The notes under the pieces are model-generated. The model made no database searches and had not been told where the DNA came from. It worked only from the letters and a program-made list of their open reading frames with translations. The translations under genes were made by a program, and so were the position numbers. This document shows positions 14,542-20,260 of a DNA stretch of 20,260 nucleotides, one piece after another. Source of the stretch: an uncultured Eubacteriales bacterium (GTDB taxonomy: Bacteria; Bacillota; Clostridia; Oscillospirales; Oscillospiraceae); NCBI GenBank assembly GCA_959602365.1, contig CAUGSS010000045.1, positions 1 through 20,260 of the forward strand, given 5' to 3'. The stretch's first letter is position 1; the number at the start of each line of letters is the position of its first letter.

Positions 14542-14589
14542 GTCCACCCCCATGCTGCGACCGGATTTTCCCCGGCCTTGGGCTATACT
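14541..14589 (+). promoter_or_regulatory. Candidate spoIIGA promoter with possible Spo0A-box-like site
   Basis: A good -10 TATACT (14584-14589) lies about 28 nt upstream of the spoIIGA ATG. No -35 stands at the normal 17 nt; at 22 nt there is TGCGAC (14556-14561). TGTCCAC (14541-14547) matches the Spo0A box TGTCGAA at 5 of 7 positions. In B. subtilis the spoIIG promoter is a sigma-A promoter with abnormally long spacing, activated by Spo0A. The assignment here is inference. Confidence 0.35.
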
Positions 14590-14617
14590 GGGACATACGT
14601 TCCGGGAGGTGGAGAAC

Positions 14618-15478
14618 ATGGTGATCTACGGAGATATCCTCTTTCTCCTCAACCTGGTTCTGGACTACGGGCTGCTGTTGGTCACGGCCCGCATTGCCGC
14701 CTGCCCGGTGCTGCGGCTGCGGCTGGCGGCCGGAGCGCTGTTTGGCGCGGCCTATGCCCTGCTGATCTTCGTGCCCGGGCTGCAGTTTCTATCCGCGCTG
14801 CCGGTCCGGCTGTGTGCGGGGGTGGGGATGGCGCTGATCGCCTTTGGCGGCCAGCGGCGCTTTTTTCATCTGCTGGGCGTGCTGGCCGGAGTGACTGCGG
14901 CCCTGGGGGGCGGTGTACTGGCCCTGACGGCGGTGGGAAGCGCCACGCTCTATGGGGGCGTGGTGGGCACCGGATCGGATTTCCTGGCGGTGGTGCTGGC
15001 CGGAGCGGGAATCTGCGTGCTGCTCACCCTGGGCTTTCGGCGCAAGGGGGCCTACAGCCGCCGGGAGTATGCCGAGGTCTCCCTGACGCTGGGGGCGCGC
15101 TCCGCCTCCTTTCGCGCCCTGGTGGACACGGGAAACTCCCTGACGGACCGCTCCAACCGCCGGGTGATTGTGGCGGACTGGCAGGTGGTGCTGGACCTGC
15201 TCCCCCCGGACGCCGGGGTGGAGCGGGGGGATATCCAGTCCCCCGGCGCCGGCTTCGAGAAGCTGGCCCGGGCGCTGGGGCCCGGGCGGGTGCGGCTGCT
15301 GTCCTATCGGACGGTGGGCGTGGCCGACGGGCTGATGCTGGCCCTGCGGCCGGACAGCGTAGTGATCAATGGCAGGAGGCGGCCGGGGATGCTGGTGGCT
15401 GCGGCAGCCCACCCGGTCTCCGACGGAGGAGAGTATCAGGGCCTGATTGGGCCGGAAGAGCTGGGAGGGATCGTATGA
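14618..15478 (+). CDS. spoIIGA: Sigma-E processing aspartic peptidase SpoIIGA
   Basis: SpoIIGA is the membrane protease that cleaves the pro-sequence of sigma-E at the septum during sporulation, on a signal from the forespore. The 286-residue product has about five hydrophobic segments in residues 1-140. A cytoplasmic part follows with the aspartic protease motif LVDTGNSL (catalytic D170). The length is a little below the B. subtilis protein (309). The ATG at 14618 is supported by GGGAGGTGG just upstream. The stop overlaps the sigE start as ATGA, so protease and substrate are made together. Confidence 0.95.
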   Translation: MVIYGDILFLLNLVLDYGLLLVTARIAACPVLRLRLAAGALFGAAYALLIFVPGLQFLSALPVRLCAGVGMALIAFGGQRRFFHLLGVLAGVTAALGGGVLALTAVGSATLYGGVVGTGSDFLAVVLAGAGICVLLTLGFRRKGAYSRREYAEVSLTLGARSASFRALVDTGNSLTDRSNRRVIVADWQVVLDLLPPDAGVERGDIQSPGAGFEKLARALGPGRVRLLSYRTVGVADGLMLALRPDSVVINGRRRPGMLVAAAAHPVSDGGEYQGLIGPEELGGIV

Positions 15479-16191
15479 AGAGACAACGGTTGAGGGATGG
15501 CGTCAAATGGCTGCTGGAGCGGCTGGGGGTGGTCTCCCCGCCCCATGTGATGTACATCGGCGGATCGGATATTCTGCCGCCCCCTCTGGAGCGGGAGATG
15601 GAGCGGGATGTGCTGGAACGCATGGCGGCAGGGGACGAGGGGGCCCGGGCACAGCTCATCGAGCACAATCTGCGCCTGGTGGTCTATATTGCCCGCCGGT
15701 TTGAGAATACAGGGATCAATATCGAGGATTTGATCTCCATCGGCACCATCGGCCTGATCAAGGCCATCAACACCTTTCGCCTGGACAAAAACATCAAGCT
15801 GGCCACCTATGCCTCCCGGTGTATTGAAAACGAAATTCTGATGTATCTGCGCAAGTGTTCCCGGGAGAAGAGCGAAGTCTCCCTGGACGAACCGCTGAAT
15901 ACCGACTGGGACGGCAACGAGCTGCTGCTGTCGGATGTGCTGGGCACAGAAGGGGATATCGTGATGCAGCCCATAGAACACGATGTGGAGTGCCAGATGC
16001 TCTTTGCCGCGCTGCAAAAGCTGAATGAACGGGAAAAGCTCATCATCTCCATGCGCTACGGTCTGGGCCGCCGCCGGGAGTACACGCAGAAAGAGGTGGC
16101 CGACCGGCTCGGCATCTCCCAGTCCTATATTTCCCGCCTGGAAAAGCGGATTATGGGCCGGCTGCGCAAAGAGCTGGTCAGCCAGATTTAG
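15475..16191 (+). CDS. sigE: Sporulation sigma factor SigE (pro-sigma-E)
   Basis: Sigma-E is the first mother-cell-specific sigma factor of sporulation. The 238-residue protein keeps a basic N-terminal pro-sequence (1 to about 27, before YIGGSDILPPPLE), removed by SpoIIGA. Region 2 is nearly family consensus (LRLVVYIARRFENTGINIED, then LISIGTIGLIKAINTF, then KLATYASRCIENEILMYLR). The region 4.2 helix-turn-helix reads YTQKEVADRLGISQSYISRL. The length agrees with B. subtilis (239). It is translationally coupled to spoIIGA by a 4-nt overlap and followed by sigG after 72 nt. Confidence 0.98.
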   Translation: MKRQRLRDGVKWLLERLGVVSPPHVMYIGGSDILPPPLEREMERDVLERMAAGDEGARAQLIEHNLRLVVYIARRFENTGINIEDLISIGTIGLIKAINTFRLDKNIKLATYASRCIENEILMYLRKCSREKSEVSLDEPLNTDWDGNELLLSDVLGTEGDIVMQPIEHDVECQMLFAALQKLNEREKLIISMRYGLGRRREYTQKEVADRLGISQSYISRLEKRIMGRLRKELVSQI

Positions 16192-16204
16192 AGGGTTTTC
16201 AACC

Positions 16205-16234
16205 GCATGAACCCGCCTCCCCTGGGAGATACTA
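16205..16234 (+). promoter_or_regulatory. Candidate sigma-F-type promoter of sigG
   Basis: A -35 GCATG (16205-16209; consensus GywTA, 4 of 5) is followed after 15 nt by a -10 GGAGATACTA (16225-16234), which fits the B. subtilis sigma-F pattern GgnrAnAnTw at every defined position. Transcription should begin near 16240. In B. subtilis sigG is transcribed by sigma-F in the forespore, so position and function agree. Consensus recalled from knowledge, not searched. Confidence 0.6.
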
Positions 16235-16256
16235 CATAGGTATCTTGACGGGGAGG
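16216..16256 (+). promoter_or_regulatory. Hairpin that pairs the sigG ribosome-binding site
   Basis: CCTCCCC (16216-16222) is the exact complement of GGGGAGG (16250-16256), the sigG ribosome-binding site. Inside, AGATAC (16227-16232) pairs exactly with GTATCT (16240-16245), plus a G-U, leaving a small internal loop and a 7-nt apical loop. No T-run follows, so it is not a terminator. RNA starting upstream of 16216 would hide the site; RNA starting near 16240 could not form the stem. Confidence 0.65.
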
Positions 16257-16263
16257 CTGTTTT

Positions 16264-17040
16264 ATGCAGGGGAAAGTGGAGATCAGCGGGATCAGCACCT
16301 CATCGCTGAAGGTGCTGAAAAACAGCGAGATGACCGAGCTGCTGCGCAAGATCAAGCAGGGGGACCGCCAGGCCCGCCAGCGGATGATCGAGGGCAACCT
16401 GCGGCTGGTGCTCTCCGTGATCCAGCGCTTTGCCGGCCGGGGAGAGAATATGGACGATCTGTTTCAGATCGGCTGCATCGGCCTGATGAAAGCCATCGAC
16501 AACTTTGACGTGGACCTCTACGACGTGCGCTTTTCCACCTATGGCGTGCCCATGATCGCCGGGGAAGTGCGCCGCTTTCTGCGGGATTCTTCGGCGGTGC
16601 GGGTGAGCCGGTCCATGCGGGACACGGCCTACAAGGTGCTCAAGGCCCGGGAGGAGTTTGTCCGCACCCATATGAGGGACCCCTCCGTGGAGGAGATTGC
16701 CAAGGCCCTGGATCTGCAGCGGGAGGACGTGGTGTTTGCGCTGGACGCCATCTCCTCTCCGGTCTCCCTCTACGATCCGGTCTATTCCGACGGGGGAGAG
16801 ACCGTGTGCGTGATGGATCAGGTAAAGGATACCCGCAACTCCGATGAGAGCTGGCTGGAGCACATCGCCCTCCATGACGCCATCGACCGGCTGTCGGAGC
16901 GGGAACGCACCATATTGAACCTGCGCTATTTCCAGGGAAAAACCCAGATGGAGGTGTCCGGAGAGATCGGCATCAGCCAGGCCCAGGTCTCCCGCCTGGA
17001 GAAAAATGCCCTGAAGCATATCCGGGAGAACATCGACTAG
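16264..17040 (+). CDS. sigG: Sporulation sigma factor SigG
   Basis: Sigma-G directs late forespore transcription, including spore protection and germination genes. The 258-residue product starts MQGKVEISGISTSSLKVLKN, where the KVEI(C/S)G(V/I) opening is typical of SigG. Region 2 includes GNLRLVLSVIQRF and DDLFQIGCIGLMKAIDNFD. The C-terminal part has LNLRYFQGKTQMEVSGEIGI and SQAQVSRLEK. Length is normal. The ATG at 16264 follows GGGGAGG (16250-16256) by 7 nt. It lies downstream of sigE as in B. subtilis and appears to have its own forespore-type promoter and an RBS-hiding leader. Confidence 0.97.
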   Translation: MQGKVEISGISTSSLKVLKNSEMTELLRKIKQGDRQARQRMIEGNLRLVLSVIQRFAGRGENMDDLFQIGCIGLMKAIDNFDVDLYDVRFSTYGVPMIAGEVRRFLRDSSAVRVSRSMRDTAYKVLKAREEFVRTHMRDPSVEEIAKALDLQREDVVFALDAISSPVSLYDPVYSDGGETVCVMDQVKDTRNSDESWLEHIALHDAIDRLSERERTILNLRYFQGKTQMEVSGEIGISQAQVSRLEKNALKHIRENID

Positions 17041-17105
17041 CCGCTCGCCGCTTCGGCATAGGACGGGCCTGCCCCTCATATCTTTGGGCCAGGGAGGGGT
17101 GCAGT

Positions 17106-17402
17106 ATGGAATGCTCGCTGCGGGATTTACGGTATAAAGAGGTCATCAGCGTCGCCGACGGCAGCCGCTACGGCTATGTGGGGGACGTGGAGATTGATCT
17201 GGAGAGCGGACAGGTGCGGACGCTGATTATTCCGGGCCAGCCCCGCTTCTTCGGGCTGTTCGGCCGCCGGGAGGACATTGCGGTGCGCTGGGACGAGGTT
17301 TGCCGGTTTGGAGAGGACATTATCCTGGTGGAGGGCACCGGAGTGCGCCGGACGTCAGAAAAGCCGGGGAAGGGCGGATTGAAGCGGCGCGGCCTGTTCT
17401 GA
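17106..17402 (+). CDS. YlmC/YmxH family sporulation protein (PRC-barrel)
   Basis: The 98-residue protein reads MECSLRDLRYKEVISVADGS and continues RYGYVGDVEIDLESGQVRTL, a single PRC-barrel domain typical of the YlmC/YmxH family. These genes are linked to sporulation and usually lie next to sigG or other spore genes; the molecular role is unknown. The tail after about residue 78 is basic (GVRRTSEKPGKGGLKRRGLF) and could contact nucleic acid or membrane. A GGGAGGGG site precedes the ATG. The stop codon lies in the loop of a strong hairpin, so coding end and terminator overlap. Confidence 0.88.
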   Translation: MECSLRDLRYKEVISVADGSRYGYVGDVEIDLESGQVRTLIIPGQPRFFGLFGRREDIAVRWDEVCRFGEDIILVEGTGVRRTSEKPGKGGLKRRGLF

Positions 17403-17421
17403 GGAACCGGCCGCGCCGTTT
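17385..17421 (+). terminator. Terminator overlapping the ylmC stop codon
   Basis: CGGCGCGGCC (17385-17394) pairs with 17409-17418 over 10 bp, and inner GTTC/GAAC (17396-17399/17404-17407) extends it around a TGAG loop that contains the stop codon. The T-tract is short (TTT), so efficiency is uncertain. Confidence 0.65.
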
Positions 17422-17468
17422 GCGCGGGCGGAAGTGGGAAAATTTTTCTCTGTCGGCGCAAAAAAAGG

Positions 17469-17497
17469 TTGCAAAACCGCGCGCACTGTGATAGAGT
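17469..17497 (+). promoter_or_regulatory. Sigma-A promoter of rpsB-tsf
   Basis: TTGCAA (17469-17474) and TAGAGT (17492-17497) are separated by 17 nt. The predicted start near 17504 leaves a leader of about 117 nt. Confidence 0.6.
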
Positions 17498-17528
17498 ATC
17501 CAAGGATTACGCACACATGGGGGATTTT

Positions 17529-17571
17529 GCGCCCTGTGCCGGCATTTTGACACGACAGATCCGGTTGGCGC
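17529..17571 (+). promoter_or_regulatory. Possible structured leader of rpsB
   Basis: GCGCC (17529-17533) pairs with GGCGC (17567-17571), and CCGG (17539-17542) pairs with CCGG (17561-17564), with internal loops. It lies in the rpsB leader, where a ribosomal-protein-binding structure would be plausible. The stems are short and no known leader class was recognised. Confidence 0.3.
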
Positions 17572-17620
17572 TAAGAGATGAACCCTGTGGAGGTAACAAC
17601 TAAAAAGGAGGAATTTTCCC

Positions 17621-18343
17621 ATGGCAGTCGTTTCTATGAAGCAGCTTCTGGAGGCCGGCGTTCACTTCGGCCATCAGACCCGCCGCTGGAACCCCAAGAT
17701 GCAGACCTATATCTATACCGAGCGCAACGGTATCTATATCATCGATCTGCAGAAAACCGTGAAGAAGCTGGAGGAGGCCTACAACTTCGTGAAGGATGTG
17801 GCCGCCAACGGCCAGAGCGTGCTCTTCGTGGGCACCAAGAAGCAGGCTCAGGAGGCCATCCGCGAGGAGGCTTCCCGCGTCAACATGTTCTATGTCAACT
17901 CCCGTTGGCTGGGCGGCATGCTCACCAACTTCAAGACCATGCGCACCCGCGTGGACCGCATGAACCAGCTGAAGAAGATGCAGGAGGACGGCACCTTCGA
18001 CATGCTGCCCAAGAAGGAAGTTGTCAAGCTGCACCACGAGATGGAGAAGCTGGAGAAGTACCTGGGCGGCGTCAAGGAGATGCGCCGGCTGCCCGGCGCC
18101 CTGTTCGTCGTTGACCCCCGCAAGGAGCACAACGCCGTCGCCGAGGCCCGCAAGCTGGGCATTCCCGTGGTCGCCATCGTGGACACCAACTGCGATCCCG
18201 ATGAGATCGACTATGTCATCCCCGGCAACGATGACGCCATCCGCGCGATCCGCCTGATCTCTTCCGTCATGGCCAACGCCGTGACCGAGGGCAAGCAGGG
18301 CGAGGAGACCGCTGAGGCCGAGGCCGAGAAGACCGAGGAATAA
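17621..18343 (+). CDS. rpsB: 30S ribosomal protein S2
   Basis: S2 is a late-binding small-subunit protein needed to recruit S1-type factors and for initiation. The 240-residue product has SMKQLLEAGVHFGHQTRRWN, FVGTKKQAQEAI, NMFYVNSRWLGGMLTNF and LPGALFVVDPRKEHNAVAEA, all standard S2. It ends in an acidic tail (EETAEAEAEKTEE). The ATG at 17621 follows AAAAAGGAGG. Codon bias is strong. It is paired with tsf, the usual order, with a hairpin in the 68-nt gap. Confidence 0.98.
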   Translation: MAVVSMKQLLEAGVHFGHQTRRWNPKMQTYIYTERNGIYIIDLQKTVKKLEEAYNFVKDVAANGQSVLFVGTKKQAQEAIREEASRVNMFYVNSRWLGGMLTNFKTMRTRVDRMNQLKKMQEDGTFDMLPKKEVVKLHHEMEKLEKYLGGVKEMRRLPGALFVVDPRKEHNAVAEARKLGIPVVAIVDTNCDPDEIDYVIPGNDDAIRAIRLISSVMANAVTEGKQGEETAEAEAEKTEE

Positions 18344-18350
18344 TCTTCCC

Positions 18351-18376
18351 AAAGCGCCCGGCACCCCGGGCGCTTT
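18351..18376 (+). terminator. Attenuator-like hairpin between rpsB and tsf
   Basis: AAAGCGCCCGG (18351-18361) pairs perfectly with CCGGGCGCTTT (18366-18376), loop CACC. Only three T residues end the stem, so it probably lets part of the transcripts through and/or stabilises the rpsB 3' end. Confidence 0.65.
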
Positions 18377-18411
18377 CTGCGATAACCCAATCAAACAGGA
18401 GGTATACAATT

Positions 18412-19359
18412 ATGGCTTTTACCGCTCAGGATGTTAAGAAACTGCGTGAGATGACCAACTGCGGCATGATGGACTGCAAGAAGGCCCTGACTGAGGCCGA
18501 CGGCGACTTCGACAAGGCCATTGAGTGGCTGCGGGAGAAGGGTAAGGCCGCTTCCGTCAAGAAGGCCGGCAAGGTGGCCGCCGAGGGCGTGTCCTATGCC
18601 GCTGTCGTCAACGGCGTGGGTGTGGTGATCGAGGTCAACTCCCAGACCGACTTCGTGGCCAAGAATGAGATCTTCCAGGGCTTTGTCAAGGATCTGGCCA
18701 CTGTGGTGGCGGAGCAGAACCCCGCTGATGTGGAGGCCCTGAAGGCCTGCACCTATCCCGGCACCGACCGCACCGTGGCCGATGTCACCAATGACCGCAT
18801 CCTCTCCATCGGCGAGAACATCCAGATCCGCCGCTTTGTCCGCTATACCGAGGGCGTCAATGTGCCCTACATCCACATGAACGGCAAGATCGGCGTGCTG
18901 GTCAACCTGGCCGTCGAGGGCATCGATGCCGATGCCGTGGTGGAGCTGGGCAAGGATCTGGCCATGCAGATCGCCGCTATGAATCCCGGCTATGTCTCCA
19001 GCGATGAGGTCCCCGCTGAGGTGGTGGAGCAGGAGAAGGCCGTCCAGCTGGCCAAGGCCCTGGAGGAGGGCGCCGCCAACACCAAGATCCCCGCTGAAAA
19101 GGCCAAGATGATCGCCGAGAACAAGGTCAAGGGCCGTATGAACAACTTCTTTGCCGAGATCTGCCTGCTGAACCAGGCCTTTGTCAAGGAGAACAAGGTC
19201 ACTGTGGCCGACCATGTCAAGGCCGTGGCCAAGAGCCTGGGCGGCACCATCACCGTTAAGGCTTTCACCCGCTTCGAGACCGGCGAGGGCATCGAGAAGC
19301 AGGAGGAGGATTACGCCGCCGAGGTGGCCAGCCTGGCCGGCATGACCCCCGCCAAGTGA
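18412..19359 (+). CDS. tsf: Elongation factor Ts
   Basis: EF-Ts releases GDP from EF-Tu and so recycles it. The 315-residue product has the N-terminal UBA-like part LREMTNCGMMDCKKALTEAD (11-30) and the EF-Tu-contacting TDFV (79-82, in VNSQTDFVAKNEIF). The dimer-like core follows, and VKAFTRFETGEGIEKQEEDY stands near the end. The ATG at 18412 follows CAGGAGG. It is the second gene of the rpsB-tsf operon and is closed by a strong terminator. Confidence 0.98.
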   Translation: MAFTAQDVKKLREMTNCGMMDCKKALTEADGDFDKAIEWLREKGKAASVKKAGKVAAEGVSYAAVVNGVGVVIEVNSQTDFVAKNEIFQGFVKDLATVVAEQNPADVEALKACTYPGTDRTVADVTNDRILSIGENIQIRRFVRYTEGVNVPYIHMNGKIGVLVNLAVEGIDADAVVELGKDLAMQIAAMNPGYVSSDEVPAEVVEQEKAVQLAKALEEGAANTKIPAEKAKMIAENKVKGRMNNFFAEICLLNQAFVKENKVTVADHVKAVAKSLGGTITVKAFTRFETGEGIEKQEEDYAAEVASLAGMTPAK

Positions 19360-19378
19360 TTTGCTGATTGCTTTTACC

Positions 19379-19414
19379 AGACAGAGCGCGAGAAATTGCG
19401 CTCTGTCTTTTTTT
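19379..19414 (+). terminator. Strong terminator after tsf
   Basis: AGACAGAGCGC (19379-19389) pairs perfectly with GCGCTCTGTCT (19398-19408), loop of 8 nt, followed by a run of T to 19414. It starts 20 nt after the tsf stop. Confidence 0.95.
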
Positions 19415-19457
19415 ATGCGACTTTTAAAAAATAGTACACAATATTTTGAACGCATAG

Positions 19458-19486
19458 TTGACATTGCACAAATGATTTGATACTAT
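19458..19486 (+). promoter_or_regulatory. Strong sigma-A promoter of the crotonase-family gene
   Basis: A perfect -35 TTGACA (19458-19463) and TACTAT (19481-19486) are spaced 17 nt apart in AT-rich DNA. The start near 19492 gives a leader of about 62 nt. Confidence 0.75.
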
Positions 19487-19554
19487 ACAGTCAGACGTTG
19501 TTCTTTCGTACAAAGAGGGCAACTGAATTAAAATTCGATCAAGGAGGAAGCAGT

Positions 19555-20260
19555 ATGAACAAGCCTTTGGCCGATTATGTCAAGCTCCCTGAGTTTGACG
19601 AGTACAAGGAGTGGTTTAAGGACTTTGCGGACCTGTACCGGGAGGACGGCATCTGCCAGGTCACCTGGAAGACCCTCGACGGCCCCATGCAGCATTCCGG
19701 CATGTCCCATCGTGCCATGAGCCAGCTGACCCGGGTGCTCTCGCTGGATTTCAAGAACGAGATCATCATTTATACCCACATCGGGCACAGCTGGATGACC
19801 GAGTCCGATCCCAACGGCTGGGAGACTTATTCCGAACTGCCCACCCAGCGCTTCCAGCACCAGTATTTTGACGACACCAACCTGATCAAGAACATGGTGT
19901 TTGACCTGGACGTGCCCACCATCGGCGCCATTCCGGGCCCTGGTTTCCACTGGGATTCCGCCATGCTCTGCGATGTGACCATCGCCTCTGAGGATACCTG
20001 GATGGAAGTCCCCCACGCCCACGGCGGCCTGGTCCCCGGCGACGGCATGGGACTGATGGCCCAGCACTTCTTCGGCACCAAGCGGGGCAACTACTATATG
20101 ATGACCGCCCGCCAGTGGACCGCCCAGCAGATGCTGGACTGGGGCATGGTCAGCGAGGTCGTGCCCAAGGACAAGGTCATGGACCGGGCCTGGGAGATCG
20201 CCCGCATGTGGAAGACCATGCCCTATGAGAACCGCACCATCATGTCCAACCTGGCCAAGC
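19555..20260 (+). CDS. Crotonase-superfamily protein resembling 6-oxocamphor hydrolase (partial, C-terminus off window)
   Basis: 235 residues are visible from the ATG at 19555, which follows AAGGAGG (19541-19547) by 7 nt. The fold is enoyl-CoA hydratase/isomerase-like (CDVTIASEDTWMEV, LDWGMVSEVVPKDKVMDRAW). The segment PHAHGGLVPGDG (153-164) resembles the 6-oxocamphor hydrolase region, where a His and Asp nine residues apart act in beta-diketone C-C bond cleavage; here they would be H154 and D163. The N-terminus is rich in aromatic and acidic residues (EYKEWFKDFADLY). The substrate is unknown and an ordinary acyl-CoA enzyme cannot be excluded. It has its own strong promoter after the rpsB-tsf terminator, so it starts a new unit. 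The stop is beyond the window. Confidence 0.8.
   Translation, partial: MNKPLADYVKLPEFDEYKEWFKDFADLYREDGICQVTWKTLDGPMQHSGMSHRAMSQLTRVLSLDFKNEIIIYTHIGHSWMTESDPNGWETYSELPTQRFQHQYFDDTNLIKNMVFDLDVPTIGAIPGPGFHWDSAMLCDVTIASEDTWMEVPHAHGGLVPGDGMGLMAQHFFGTKRGNYYMMTARQWTAQQMLDWGMVSEVVPKDKVMDRAWEIARMWKTMPYENRTIMSNLAK

Noticed and set aside
14578..15474. Long plus-strand frame continuing into sigE
   Set aside because: It reads spoIIGA out of frame (Gly/Arg/Ala-rich). SigE starts at 15475 with its normal pro-sequence.
17056..17100. Sigma-G promoter before the YlmC-family gene (GCATA and CATATCT)
   Set aside because: Spacing is about 16 nt instead of 17-18 and the -10 matches poorly; it could be chance.

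Overview
The window is chromosomal DNA from a GC-rich, endospore-forming member of the Firmicutes, most likely a gut-type Clostridia of the Oscillospiraceae (Flavonifractor / Intestinimonas / Lawsonibacter-like). The evidence is a complete spoIIGA-sigE-sigG cluster followed by a ylmC/ymxH-type sporulation gene, clostridial-style sigma-A promoters and AGGAGG ribosome sites, and GC-rich housekeeping codon use. The genus is inference.

Layout. Positions 1-2370 (minus strand): the ribosomal/translocation operon rpmG-secE-nusG-rplK-rplA. It is read from a good promoter near 2342-2370 through an unusually long, hairpin-rich leader of about 260 nt that ends in a terminator-like stem with a T7 tail just before rpmG. 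rplA runs off the left edge. Positions 2435-2851: ruvX, divergent from that operon. Positions 2852-4793: an accessory scar. It holds a phage tape-measure-like fragment, an AT-rich/GC-rich chimeric gene (PH-like region plus zinc ribbon), a decayed minus-strand gene split by a 102-bp insertion, and an array of eleven 22-23 bp tandem repeats.

Positions 4794-9930: housekeeping genes. These are a NUDIX CoA-pyrophosphatase-like gene coupled to a YgjP-like metalloprotease (minus), queH (plus), nth (minus), a family 8 glycosyltransferase (plus) and glyA (plus). Positions 10042-12194: rarA converging with an S1-domain RNA-binding protein gene, the two overlapping at their 3' ends. Positions 12317-14465: a tight three-gene operon of DUF951, hisC and a radical SAM enzyme, closed by a strong terminator. 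Positions 14618-17402: spoIIGA, sigE, sigG and ylmC, the sigma-factor relay of sporulation. SpoIIGA processes pro-sigma-E in the mother cell and SigG acts later in the forespore. Positions 17621-19359: rpsB-tsf with its own promoter and terminator. Position 19555 to the right edge: a crotonase-fold gene resembling 6-oxocamphor hydrolase, cut off by the window end.

The observations most worth a second look are regulatory. The sigG ribosome-binding site is the right arm of a hairpin whose left arm contains a near-consensus sigma-F -10 element. Transcripts begun at that promoter should therefore lose the left arm and be free to translate, whereas read-through from spoIIGA-sigE should be locked. 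The rpmG operon leader looks like an attenuator not explained by any leader class I recognise. No convincing complete new multi-gene defence or mobile system was found.
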